From assembly GCA_964586785.1 (NCBI GenBank), contig CAZPHS010000003.1, positions 1-64,000 of the forward strand: a stretch of DNA of 64,000 bases, in the 5' to 3' direction. Both the position numbers and the translations under genes were made by a program. The DNA comes from SZUA-584 sp041656035. GTDB lineage: Bacteria > Bacillota > Clostridia > Christensenellales > SZUA-584. The notes below the pieces were generated by a model. It was not told the DNA's origin and searched no databases. It saw only the letters and a list, made by a program, of their open reading frames with translations. Below are positions 35,521 to 43,485 of this stretch, one piece after another. How positions within the stretch are numbered: position 1 is the first letter of the stretch; each line of letters starts with the position of its first letter.

Positions 35521-35860
35521 AAGGTTCTAGGTGACAGAGAGCATAAGCTTGGCGCAAAGTATAAAGCGAAGCAGAACGAGCTTAAGGTCGGCCTGTCGGA
35601 GCTGAAAGCGGAGTTGGCTGTTGTTAGGGACGATACCGAAAACATCAAACATATGATTGAACGCTTTAAGCAGTGCGTTTACATTGAAGAACTGGATAGG
35701 GATACCGTATGCGAGCTGATCGACTAAATATGGGTATACAAAAAGGATAATGCCGGGAAAGGCTACAGGCAGAAGATCGGCATACACTGCAACTTTGTCG
35801 GGGATCTGAACGGCTGCGATATCATGGCATATTTCGATCACATCACGAGAAACCAAAAGA
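35521..35860 (+). pseudogene. C-terminal remnant of a large serine recombinase
   Basis: One frame reads through a coiled-coil stretch (KYKAKQNELKVGLSELKAEL) and ELDRDTVCELID, then an in-frame TAA, then IWVYKKDN and RQKIGIHCNFVGDL. This is the C-terminal coiled coil and DUF4368-like tail of Tn4451/TndX-type integrases. Everything upstream, including the catalytic resolvase domain, is absent. The remnant lies between the last catabolic gene and tRNA-Ser and marks the right side of the island. Confidence 0.78.
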
Positions 35861-35903
35861 AAAAGTCCGAAAACCCTGTATTTATCGGTGTTCTCGGACT
35901 TTT
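35861..35903 (-). terminator. Terminator of tRNA-Ser
   Basis: Complementary arms AAAAGTCCGA (35861-35870) and TCGGACTTTT (35894-35903) flank a long loop. On the minus strand the stem is followed by TTTTTCTTTT, giving a rho-independent terminator directly after the tRNA. Confidence 0.7.
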
Positions 35904-35996
35904 GGCGGAGAAGCCGGGATTTGAACCCGGGCACCGGTTACCCCGGTCTACTCCCTTAGCAGGGGAGCCCCTTCAGCCGTACTTGGGTACTTCTCC
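35903..35996 (-). tRNA. tRNA-Ser (anticodon GCU)
   Basis: A cloverleaf on the minus strand: acceptor arm GGAGAAG pairing with CTTCTCC, an encoded CCA, the T-loop GGTTCAAATC, an anticodon loop with GCT (complement at 35958-35960) and a long variable arm as expected for serine. The 3' end faces the island. Confidence 0.95.
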
Positions 35997-36051
35997 ACAG
36001 ACGCTTTAAAACCAGTTTATTATAAGAGATAACCGGCTCGGCTGTCAACTG

Positions 36052-36528
36052 TCAAACATGACGGAATTTCGCGTTGTCGCGCCGCATATTAACCATATCG
36101 ACACCAAATTCGTTGCGAGAGGACACTATGGTATAGCCAAGCTTATTGTAGAAGCTAATATTTTTTACGCTGTCTTTTGCGGTAAACAATATAAACCCGC
36201 GGCAATCTTTGTACATATCGTGTACGGCAAACATGAGCGACTGACCGATTCCTTTACGCTGGTGATAGGGATGCACGGAAAGCCTGCCTATATAACAGTC
36301 GCCATTTCCGTCCGGACACGCCCTGACAGAACCCGCTATTTTACCGTTAAGTGTGTATTTGAACATTGTCATTCTTTCAAAATCGCCCGTTATCTGCTCA
36401 ATTGTTTCTGTCATAGGAGCGATATCGGGCCTTTCGCTCTTAAGCGCGATTGGCGCGAATGCTGCTTTCTGCACCTCTAAAACTTCGGCCAAATCCTTTT
36501 TTTCAACCATAACGACTAACCCGTCCAT
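36052..36528 (-). CDS. GNAT-family N-acetyltransferase under T-box control
   Basis: 158 residues. The acetyl-CoA motif A is IGRLSVHPYHQRKGIGQSL; the C-terminal FYNKLGYTIV is the usual GNAT motif B. The acceptor is unknown. The ATG at 36528 is chosen because GGAGG lies 6 bases upstream on the minus strand; a longer frame to 36630 would run into the leader terminator. A T-box leader with a UGG (Trp) specifier precedes it, so expression should rise when tRNA-Trp is uncharged. No other gene follows on this strand before the tRNA. Confidence 0.85.
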   Translation of the reverse strand: MDGLVVMVEKKDLAEVLEVQKAAFAPIALKSERPDIAPMTETIEQITGDFERMTMFKYTLNGKIAGSVRACPDGNGDCYIGRLSVHPYHQRKGIGQSLMFAVHDMYKDCRGFILFTAKDSVKNISFYNKLGYTIVSSRNEFGVDMVNMRRDNAKFRHV

Positions 36529-36572
36529 TTTTGCCTCCGCGTAAATAATAAAAATTTTGCTGCGTCTTTTTA

Positions 36573-36844
36573 GAAAAATAAAATAAGCCTTATCCTCAAG
36601 GGACAAAAGCTTATGCTTCTGCGGTACCACCCAAATTGATGATATAAATCACCCGCTCGTTTCGCATACAATAATATGCACCCCGCTGATAACGGAAGGG
36701 GTTCCCGTCGGCGCCTATTTCCGGACAGGTTTCAGGCCGCCCTCACAAGTCCATTCGGTAAAATCTGTGCTGCCGCGTTCCCATCGCCCGCGGCTTTCTT
36801 TATACACCCGATATTACTTACTAATCATGCTCTTAGGTTTATCT
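36573..36844 (-). promoter_or_regulatory. T-box riboswitch, specifier UGG (tryptophan)
   Basis: On the minus strand the conserved T-box AATTTGGGTGGTACCGC is at 36621-36637. Stem I shows a K-turn/loop-E-like segment (ATGATTAGTAAG), a GC-rich apical hairpin (GCCGCG/CGCGGC), and then GAA-TGG-ACTTGTGAG. By analogy with GAA-GGC-ACTTCGAG in glycine T-boxes, the specifier is TGG (complement at 36751-36753), codon for Trp. The CCGTTATC segment of the later stems is present. The terminator arms ATAAGC/GCTTAT (36583-36614) are followed by TTTTATTTTT. Confidence 0.88.
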
Positions 36845-36850
36845 TAATAA

Positions 36851-36880
36851 ATTATATGTTATTTGCTGTAATCATGTCAA
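36851..36880 (-). promoter_or_regulatory. Sigma-A promoter of the T-box leader
   Basis: On the minus strand TTGACA (36875-36880), an 18-bp spacer and TATAAT (36851-36856). Confidence 0.82.
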
Positions 36881-36935
36881 TAAAAAAACGGTTTTACTTC
36901 TTTACTTGTGATTAGGCATTATGATTTTGTTTATA

Positions 36936-37042
36936 TATAATGTAAGCGCAGTTATCGCTTAAGCATACCGGACACGATAAGGCAACCAATAGTAGGGGCG
37001 GAAAAAACAAAGAAAACAGGGCGGCCTTGCTCTGTTTTCTTT
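36936..37042 (+). other. Intergenic stretch with promoter-like box and strong hairpin; possible small RNA
   Basis: The region between the divergent T-box and rplS promoters has no gene. It holds TATAAT at 36936-36941 (weak TTAGGC 17 bp upstream) and a 14-base stem of AAAGAAAACAGGGC (37009-37022) with GCTCTGTTTTCTTT (37029-37042), one G-U pair. The hairpin could terminate on either strand. A transcript of roughly 90-100 bases is possible but not shown. Confidence 0.35.
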
Positions 37043-37121
37043 GATTGATGAAAAAAACACCGCAAGCGTAACCGAGGTTTAATTATTCACGCGCCTGAAC
37101 AACAAATCAGCATATTGCCTC

Positions 37122-37151
37122 TTGTCAGCGGCCTTTGCGCCATGTTATAAT
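37122..37151 (+). promoter_or_regulatory. Promoter of rplS
   Basis: TTGTCA at 37122-37127, an 18-bp spacer and TATAAT at 37146-37151. The roughly 90-base untranslated leader that follows is GC-rich and can fold (GCGC-ATTTTT-GCGC near 37183-37200). It may be an autoregulatory L19 leader, but I cannot confirm this. Confidence 0.7.
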
Positions 37152-37245
37152 CCTTTGGTTGATTTAGGGCGGTCCGCTTTCCGAGCTGCGCATTTTTGCG
37201 CCGCGCTTACGGTTATGAACGCCTGTATTGGGAGGAGGAATCAGC

Positions 37246-37593
37246 ATGAATAATATAATAAAAGCCATAGAGCAGGAACAGATTCGCGGCGATTTGCCTA
37301 AACTTGAAATCGGCGATCTCGTCAAGGTATTCGTTAAAGTTGTCGAGGGCACAAGGGAGAGGCTTCAAGGATTCGAAGGTTATATAATCGCCCGTCGCGG
37401 CGGCGGGGTTAAAGAGACTATAACCGTAAGGAGAGTTTCTTTCGGAGTGGGAATAGAGCGTACGTTTCCGCTTCATTCGCCTAAAATTGCGAATATTGAA
37501 AAGGTGCGCGGCAGCAAAGTACGGCGCGCAAAACTATACTTTCTGCGCGACCGCATAGGTAAAGCGGCAAAACTTAAAGAAAAAAGACATTAA
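37246..37593 (+). CDS. rplS: 50S ribosomal protein L19
   Basis: 115 residues, full length: KAIEQEQIRGDLPKLEIGD, then VVEGTRERLQGFEG, SFGVGIERTFPLHSP and KLYFLRDRIGKAAKLKEKR. A structural protein at the 30S/50S interface. GGGAGGAGGAA precedes ATG 37246; an in-frame ATG at 37228 lies before the ribosome site and is rejected. The gene is followed by a terminator. Confidence 0.98.
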   Translation: MNNIIKAIEQEQIRGDLPKLEIGDLVKVFVKVVEGTRERLQGFEGYIIARRGGGVKETITVRRVSFGVGIERTFPLHSPKIANIEKVRGSKVRRAKLYFLRDRIGKAAKLKEKRH

Positions 37594-37598
37594 ATAAA

Positions 37599-37622
37599 GG
37601 GAGCCGGCAGCGGCTTCTTTTG
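37599..37622 (+). terminator. Terminator after rplS
   Basis: GGAGCCG and CGGCTTC pair (one G-U) around a GCAG loop, followed by TTTTG. Some read-through into rbgA is likely, since rbgA has no clear promoter of its own. Confidence 0.65.
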
Positions 37623-37652
37623 TTATCGCAAGATTTGGTACGGAGGTTCGTG

Positions 37653-38486
37653 ATGGACATTCAATGGTATCCCGGGCACATGGCAAAAACCCGGCGCCAA
37701 ATAACCGAAAAGCTAAAGCTTATAAGCGTTGCCGTTATAGCGGTGGACGCGCGCGCGCCCAAAAGCACGTTAAGCCCCGATTTAGTGTCCCTGCTGTCCG
37801 GAAAATCCTGCGTTATAGCGCTTAACAAGAGTGATTTGGCGGATTCTTGGCAGACAAAGCTTTGGTTAAATTACTACCGAAATTCTTTTGGCTTCGCGGT
37901 ATCGTTTTCCGCCACGCGTGACAAGGCGGGAAAGCTTATAGATGTTATAAACAAAGCCGCGGCGCCGGTTAAGGACCGTTACGCAAAAAAAGGTATGCGC
38001 AAAAGCGTCCGCGTTCTTGTCGCGGGGGTGCCGAACGTGGGCAAATCGGCTATCATAAACAGGCTCATAGGCAGAAAAAGCGCTAAAGAGGGCAATATAC
38101 CCGGGGTTACGCGCGCGCTGCAGTGGGTGCGGCTTTCCGACGATATTGAGCTTATGGATTCTCCCGGGCTGCTTTGGCCTAAAATTGAATCGCGCGAGGC
38201 GGCCGAAAGGATAGCCGTTCTCGGCGGCATAAAGCATGAGATAACGGACGGTATAGCGCTTGCGAGGAGCCTTATAAACATGCTTGCCGACGCAGCGCCC
38301 CACGCCATAGCGCGGCGCTATGAAATAGAGCCTTCGGGCACGGCGGACGAGGTACTAAATGCCATATGCCAAAAAAGAGGGTTTCTTATAAAGCGCGGCG
38401 AAATTGATACGGAGCGCGGCGCCCGTATGCTGCTTGATGAATTCCGCGGCGGGCGTCTTGGACGCATTACGCTTGAACGGGTTTAA
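37653..38486 (+). CDS. rbgA: Ribosome biogenesis GTPase A
   Basis: 277 residues: a circularly permuted GTPase needed for late 50S assembly. MDIQWYPGHMAKTRRQ at the start, then G4 (LNKSDLAD), then G1 (GVPNVGKSAIIN) and G3 (DSPGLLWP), the permuted order of YlqF/RbgA. ATG 37653 follows CGGAGG by 6 bases. It heads the run rbgA-rnhB-yraN. Confidence 0.96.
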   Translation: MDIQWYPGHMAKTRRQITEKLKLISVAVIAVDARAPKSTLSPDLVSLLSGKSCVIALNKSDLADSWQTKLWLNYYRNSFGFAVSFSATRDKAGKLIDVINKAAAPVKDRYAKKGMRKSVRVLVAGVPNVGKSAIINRLIGRKSAKEGNIPGVTRALQWVRLSDDIELMDSPGLLWPKIESREAAERIAVLGGIKHEITDGIALARSLINMLADAAPHAIARRYEIEPSGTADEVLNAICQKRGFLIKRGEIDTERGARMLLDEFRGGRLGRITLERV

Positions 38487-38492
38487 AATTAT

Positions 38493-39131
38493 ATGAAAAA
38501 TATAAAAAATATATCGGAAGAGCGCGTAAGGCTGCGGCAATTAAGCCAATATGAAAAGCCGTTCTGGAAAAAGCGCCTGCTTGTCGCGGGGGTTGATGAA
38601 GCGGGGCGCGGACCGTTGGCGGGGCCGTGCGTTGCGGCGGCAGTGATAATGCCTCCGGACTGCCTTATAGAGGGCGTGGACGATTCAAAAAAGCTGTCCG
38701 AAGACAAACGGGAAGCCTTGTATGAGAAGATAACGTCACAGGCCGTATGCTATGCGGTCGGCATGGCGGACAACCGGCTTATTGACGAAATAAACATTTT
38801 AAAGGCGGCGCAGTACGCTTTTTCACAGGCCATATCGGTTCTGGCGGTAAAACCCGCGTTTATATTCTGCGACCGTATAGGCGGCATAAAAACCGATATA
38901 GACTACGAAGAGATTATAGGCGGAGACCGTTTGTGCTACAGCGTCGCGGCGGCGTCAATAATCGCGAAAGTAACGCGAGACCGTATGATGCGCGAATTTG
39001 ACGAGAAATACAAAGGCTACGGTTTCGCGCAGCACAAGGGTTACGGAACAAAGCAGCATTACGACGCTATAGCGGCATTGGGCGTATGCGGCATTCACAG
39101 GGCTACATTCCTAAAAAAACTGTCCGTATGA
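38493..39131 (+). CDS. rnhB: Ribonuclease HII
   Basis: 212 residues. It removes ribonucleotides and RNA primers from RNA:DNA hybrids. The N-terminal catalytic block is VDEAGRGPLAGP (Asp, Glu), then DDSKKLSEDKR, and the Asp in FCDRIGG; SVAAASIIAKVTRDR is the typical C-terminal helix. Starts 6 bases after rbgA and overlaps yraN by 4 bases (ATGA). Confidence 0.96.
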   Translation: MKNIKNISEERVRLRQLSQYEKPFWKKRLLVAGVDEAGRGPLAGPCVAAAVIMPPDCLIEGVDDSKKLSEDKREALYEKITSQAVCYAVGMADNRLIDEINILKAAQYAFSQAISVLAVKPAFIFCDRIGGIKTDIDYEEIIGGDRLCYSVAAASIIAKVTRDRMMREFDEKYKGYGFAQHKGYGTKQHYDAIAALGVCGIHRATFLKKLSV

Positions 39132-39481
39132 ACAATAGGCGCAGGGGAGACGACGGTGAGATAATAGCCGTACAATATCTTAAAAAACAAGGGCATACTA
39201 TACTCGCCAGAAACCATTGCGTGCGCGGCGGCGAAATAGACATTATTTTTTTAGACGGGAGCACCGTTGTTTTCTGCGAGGTTAAGCTTAGGACGCAAAG
39301 TAAATTCGGAACCGGCGCGGAGGCGGTTGACGAGAGAAAACGGCGCTGCATATGCCGGGCGGCTCTTGATTACGCGTATACCGGCGGGTATTTGGACAGC
39401 GCCATGCGGTTTGATATTATAGAAATTACGGGCGGGCGCATAGCGCATATAAAAGGCGCGTTCGAGTTTATAGAGCCGTAA
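39128..39481 (+). CDS. YraN family (UPF0102) endonuclease-like protein
   Basis: 117 residues with the restriction-endonuclease-like core of the family: GDDGEIIAVQYLKKQGHTIL, GGEIDIIFLDG and CEVKLRTQ (an ExK metal site). The function is not settled; the fold suggests Holliday junction or nucleic acid binding. It starts at ATG 39128, overlapping the rnhB stop. Confidence 0.9.
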   Translation: MNNRRRGDDGEIIAVQYLKKQGHTILARNHCVRGGEIDIIFLDGSTVVFCEVKLRTQSKFGTGAEAVDERKRRCICRAALDYAYTGGYLDSAMRFDIIEITGGRIAHIKGAFEFIEP

Positions 39482-39580
39482 GCGTTTTTCCGAATAATTA
39501 TATATTTTAAACAAATATTAAGAATACTTGATAATCAGCAAAAATACCGCGCCCCTTTTATTTCCCGCCAAAAGAAAAAG

Positions 39581-39608
39581 TTGCCGTAAGCTTTTTTTTT
39601 GGTATAAT
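39581..39608 (+). promoter_or_regulatory. Promoter of the membrane glycosylation genes
   Basis: TTGCCG at 39581-39586, a 16-bp spacer and TATAAT at 39603-39608. Confidence 0.6.
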
Positions 39609-39678
39609 AATGGACGGACGCGGCAGAAGGGCAGTGGCTGCCTATATTTATAATGCCGGAGAAAAACAGGGAGGCGTT

Positions 39679-41121
39679 GTGCGCAGATATATTTTTTTTG
39701 CCGTGGCGCTGCCGGCGGCGATTACGCTGTTTATGACAACGGCTTACGCGGCCAATACATTCAGTCCGTCGCAGGCAACCGAACAGCAAACCGCGCTTAT
39801 AACGGTTTTTACCATAATTACGGCGGCGGTTTTCGCGCTGGTATGCCTGCTGCTGCTTATGCGCGCGGGCGGTGACGGCGGCGGGCGCGTTTGGCCGGCG
39901 CTTGCGCTTGCCGTGGCGCTTGCCGTGGCGCTTCGCGTTTTCACGGCGCTTATATTCAAAGGCCATGAGACTGATGTAAGGTGTTTTACCATTTGGGCGG
40001 AAACCGTTTACAAAACGGGACCCGAACAGTTTTATACGCACGGCATATTTTCGGACTACCCGCCCGGCTATATGTATGTGCTTTGGCTGTTGGGTTTTAT
40101 TCGCGATTTGTTTTCGCTTGATATAAACAGCGCTATTAACATACTGCTTATAAAGCTGCCTTCCATTGCGGCCGAGGTTATAACCGCGGTTATTGTGTAC
40201 AAGGCGGCTTCCAAACAAACGGGCAAAATGTTCGGACTGCTGTGCGCGTCATTTTTGCTGTTTAACCCCGCCATGTTTTTTAACAGCAGCGCGTGGGGGC
40301 AGATAGACGCTTTTTTCATACTGTTCGCGGTTCTTGCGTTATATTACGCAAGAAAAGAAAACCCGTATCTTACCGCGCTTTATTTTGCCGTTTCACTGCT
40401 TTTAAAACCGCACGCGCTTATGGTCGCGCCGGTAATAGGCTTATATTATCTGTATTCATTGTTTAGAAAAGGCCGTTTTGGACGCGCGGCGCTCGGAGCG
40501 TTGGGAGGCGCCGCCGTTTTTACCGCCGTTTTTGCCGCGGGAGTGCTGCCGTTTACCGGCAGCCAGCCTATAACATGGATAGCTCACAAATACGCGGGAA
40601 CGGTGGCTTCGTATAATTACGCCACAATAAACGCGTTTAACCTTTTTGCTTTAACGGGAGGAAACTGGGTGGACAGCGGCGAGGCTTTGTGGCTTAATCT
40701 GCCGTACGCCACATGGGGATGGTTTTTTATAGGGCTTGCGGTATTGGCGGTTATTATACTGCAATGGCGTTCGCGCGAATACGGGCGAACCTTCGAGCTT
40801 GCCGCGTTTCTTATTATATCGGTGTTTATGCTCGCGCATTCAATGCACGAAAGATATATGCTTCCCGCGTGCGTATTTTTGTTTTTCGGGTACGTGTATA
40901 CGCGCGAGAGAGGAACGCTTCTTTTCGCGGCCGCTTTTTCATTCACGTCCCTTTTGAACCAAACTGTAACGCTGTTTGCCGAAACCACTGCCGCCCCGCA
41001 AAACTCCGCGTATATTATAGCGGCAGTTAATATAGTGTTGTTTTTAATATTCGTTCCATACATGTCAAGGAGGCTGCTGAGCGGAAGGGTGCTTATAAAA
41101 CCGCCCGCTCTTAACGGATGA
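39679..41121 (+). CDS. GT-C type integral membrane glycosyltransferase
   Basis: About 480 residues with roughly a dozen hydrophobic segments. The first outer loop carries an acidic motif (KGHETDVRCFTIWAE) and SDYPPGYMYVLW, as in polyprenyl-phosphate-sugar-dependent mannosyl/arabinosyl transferases. The first ~40 residues look like a signal sequence ending near AYA, an unusual extension. The start is set at GTG 39679 behind AGGGAGG; a TTG/ATG-based longer frame reaches 39610. With the two following genes it forms a membrane glycosylation cluster. Confidence 0.75.
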   Translation: MRRYIFFAVALPAAITLFMTTAYAANTFSPSQATEQQTALITVFTIITAAVFALVCLLLLMRAGGDGGGRVWPALALAVALAVALRVFTALIFKGHETDVRCFTIWAETVYKTGPEQFYTHGIFSDYPPGYMYVLWLLGFIRDLFSLDINSAINILLIKLPSIAAEVITAVIVYKAASKQTGKMFGLLCASFLLFNPAMFFNSSAWGQIDAFFILFAVLALYYARKENPYLTALYFAVSLLLKPHALMVAPVIGLYYLYSLFRKGRFGRAALGALGGAAVFTAVFAAGVLPFTGSQPITWIAHKYAGTVASYNYATINAFNLFALTGGNWVDSGEALWLNLPYATWGWFFIGLAVLAVIILQWRSREYGRTFELAAFLIISVFMLAHSMHERYMLPACVFLFFGYVYTRERGTLLFAAAFSFTSLLNQTVTLFAETTAAPQNSAYIIAAVNIVLFLIFVPYMSRRLLSGRVLIKPPALNG

Positions 41122-41125
41122 GAAT

Positions 41126-43021
41126 ATGAGGTTTCTGATGAAAGGCAAAAGGATAGACTGGAGAAAGCACGCGCGCAGGCGGCTTTTTGATAAGCATGAG
41201 AAGGCGCGTTTTACGCGGCTTGACTTTATAGTTATGGCGGCGGTAACGCTTTGCTACGCTTTCGTGGCGTTTATAAACCTTGGGTCGACGGACATACCGC
41301 AGACTTTTTATACTTTTGAAAAGGATGAGGTAATCATCGAGTTCAGTGAAACGCGGCTGATTGAATCTATACGCTATTTTACATCCGTGGTGAAAGGCGA
41401 CACCGATATTTATATCGGCTATTCATTGGACGGAGAAGGCTACTCCGACGCGGAATTTATCAAGAAAGACGAAGACGGGGTCGAATACTCCGAATATGTG
41501 ATAAAGCATAACGATACGAATCTTTACAGGTGGCAGATAATAGAGCCGGTGCCGTTTAACGCAAAGTACGTGTCTGTACGCGCGCAGGGGTATCCTCTTC
41601 CGATGCTTGAAATGGGATTTTGCGATAAGGACGGCAGCCCCTTTGATGTAGTATCCGCGGTAAGCGCCGATCCGCAGGCGCCGCGGGGAAACCCGCCTAT
41701 GTATATGTTTGACGAACAGCGGCATGTACCCAAACAGACGTACTATATGAACCAGATGTACTTCGACGAAGTACACCACGCGCGCACGGCTTACGAGCAT
41801 ATAAACTATATAAGCCCGCGCGAGATTTCGCACCCGCCTCTCGGTAAAATACTTTTGGGCGTCGGCATACGTATATTCGGCATGAACCCGTTCGGGTGGC
41901 GGTTTATGGGAACGCTTTTCGGCGTTATGATGCTGCCTCTTATGTATGTTTTCGCAAAGAGGCTGTTTAAAAAAACGCTGTTCGCTTTTATACCCACAAT
42001 GCTTTTCGCTTGTGATTTTATGCATTATACGCAAACGCGCATTGCCACTATAGACAGCTACAGCATATTTTTTATAATGCTTATGTGCTATTTTATGTAC
42101 CTTTATACCGAAACCAATTATAACAGGCAGCCTCTTGGCAAATCACTGCTGCCGCTGGCGCTGTGCGGCGTAACGTTCGGGCTTGGCGCCGCGACAAAGT
42201 GGCTGTGCATATACGCGGGCGCGGGGCTTGCGTTTATATTCGCGGTACAGATGGTGAAAAGATACAGGGAGTACGCGTACGCCTGCGGCGCGCTTAAAGA
42301 GCAGGACGATATAAATCCGCGGCGGCGCGGGTTTTTAGAAGAGGTAAGCCGCGACTATTTCAGAAAAACTTTTATAACGCTTCTGTGGTGCGTGCTGTTT
42401 TTCATTATTATACCGCTTGTCATATACCTGCTTTCATATATACCCTACACATTGGTAAAGGACGGCGCTTACGATTTTAACGCGATTTTGCGCAACCAGG
42501 AGGTTATGCTGAGCCACCACAGCAAGTTTAACGTGCATCCGTACAGTTCGCCGTGGTATTCGTGGCCGCTTAACATAAGGCCGGTATTTTTCTTTAAAGG
42601 CCAGGGCTATCCGGAGGGGCTTATATCGTCCATGTCCACTATGGGCAATCCCGCGGTTTGGTGGGGGGGCATAGGGGCGGTTATAGCGCTTATCGTTATA
42701 CGCATACGCAAAGGGCGGCTCGGACGGCGCACATTCTTTATCGCCGTAATGGCTCTCTCGCAGTATATTCCCTGGGCGCTGCTTTCAAGGGAGACGTATA
42801 TATACCACTATTTCGCGACTGTGCCTTTTCTTATACTGCTTATAGGCGTTCTCGCGAAATATCTTACAGAGCGTACAAAGCACGGCAAAAAGGCGGTGTT
42901 TATATACCTTGGCGTATGCCTTTTGCTGTTTATTATGTTCTATCCTATAACGACCGGCGTTATGGTGCCAAGCTGGTACCCGTACACATTCTTAAAATGG
43001 TTTGGCAGCTGGCCGATATAA
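41126..43021 (+). CDS. Protein O-mannosyltransferase-like (PMT, GT39) glycosyltransferase
   Basis: 631 residues. An unusual N-terminal soluble stretch (about 50-200) lies between the first membrane segment and the catalytic region. That region contains the PMT DE motif (MYFDEVHHARTAYE), then SHPPLGKILLGVGIRIFG, FGWRFMGTLFG and a C-terminal PMT-like membrane half. It would transfer a sugar from a polyprenyl-phosphate donor to an extracytoplasmic protein or glycan. It starts 4 bases after the preceding gene; ATG 41126 or 41138 is possible. Confidence 0.85.
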   Translation: MRFLMKGKRIDWRKHARRRLFDKHEKARFTRLDFIVMAAVTLCYAFVAFINLGSTDIPQTFYTFEKDEVIIEFSETRLIESIRYFTSVVKGDTDIYIGYSLDGEGYSDAEFIKKDEDGVEYSEYVIKHNDTNLYRWQIIEPVPFNAKYVSVRAQGYPLPMLEMGFCDKDGSPFDVVSAVSADPQAPRGNPPMYMFDEQRHVPKQTYYMNQMYFDEVHHARTAYEHINYISPREISHPPLGKILLGVGIRIFGMNPFGWRFMGTLFGVMMLPLMYVFAKRLFKKTLFAFIPTMLFACDFMHYTQTRIATIDSYSIFFIMLMCYFMYLYTETNYNRQPLGKSLLPLALCGVTFGLGAATKWLCIYAGAGLAFIFAVQMVKRYREYAYACGALKEQDDINPRRRGFLEEVSRDYFRKTFITLLWCVLFFIIIPLVIYLLSYIPYTLVKDGAYDFNAILRNQEVMLSHHSKFNVHPYSSPWYSWPLNIRPVFFFKGQGYPEGLISSMSTMGNPAVWWGGIGAVIALIVIRIRKGRLGRRTFFIAVMALSQYIPWALLSRETYIYHYFATVPFLILLIGVLAKYLTERTKHGKKAVFIYLGVCLLLFIMFYPITTGVMVPSWYPYTFLKWFGSWPI

Positions 43022-43033
43022 AAGGGGGCTAAA

Positions 43034-43465
43034 TTGCGAAACAAGCCGTATGCCGGACACAAAGAAAGCATAAGGCAGCTTATAAAATTTATTATTGTAG
43101 GCGCGGTCAACTTTTTTGTTGATTTTGGAATACTTGCTTTGCTTAATTACGCGTTCGGATGGCCGCTTATTATATCAAACACAATTTCTTACTCTTGCGG
43201 CGTAATAAACAGCTTTTTGCTTAACCGGCGCTGGACATTCAAACAAAAACATAAATTTTTATCCGACCGCTTTGCGTTGTTTATTATTATAAACTTAATA
43301 TCGCTGGGCGTTAACAATCTGGCGGTGCATATACTGGGCGATATTTACGGACTTCCCGTCATGTGGGCAAAGCTGATTGCGACCGTATTCTCGTTTACGG
43401 TAAATTTTGCGGGAAACAAGCTGTTTGTATTCAACCGGCCTGTTACCGAAGAAAATAAAAAGTAA
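43034..43465 (+). CDS. GtrA-family membrane protein
   Basis: 143 residues with four hydrophobic segments, GtrA-like: FIIVGAVNFFVDFGILALL and YSCGVINSFLLNRRWTFK. Family members help flip or recognise polyprenyl-phosphate-linked sugars. Its place right after two polyprenyl-sugar glycosyltransferases fits supply of their donor. The start is TTG 43034 after AAAGGGGG. Confidence 0.87.
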   Translation: MRNKPYAGHKESIRQLIKFIIVGAVNFFVDFGILALLNYAFGWPLIISNTISYSCGVINSFLLNRRWTFKQKHKFLSDRFALFIIINLISLGVNNLAVHILGDIYGLPVMWAKLIATVFSFTVNFAGNKLFVFNRPVTEENKK

Positions 43466-43485
43466 ACCGAATCGAGGCATGGACA

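Noticed and set aside
9043..35903. Direct-repeat att sites from the tRNA-Ser 3' end
   Set aside because: I looked for a copy of the tRNA 3' end near 9040-9200 and saw none; the island ends are too decayed to define att sites by eye.
36052..36630. Longer start for the GNAT gene at 36630
   Set aside because: It would place the coding start inside the T-box terminator; the ribosome site supports ATG 36528.
36721..36745. GGC or GCC as the T-box specifier (Gly or Ala)
   Set aside because: These triplets come after the ACTTGTGAG segment; in solved T-boxes the specifier lies before it, where TGG stands.
37009..37042. Hairpin as the rplS or T-box terminator
   Set aside because: It lies upstream of both promoters, so it cannot end either transcript; listed only as part of a possible small RNA.
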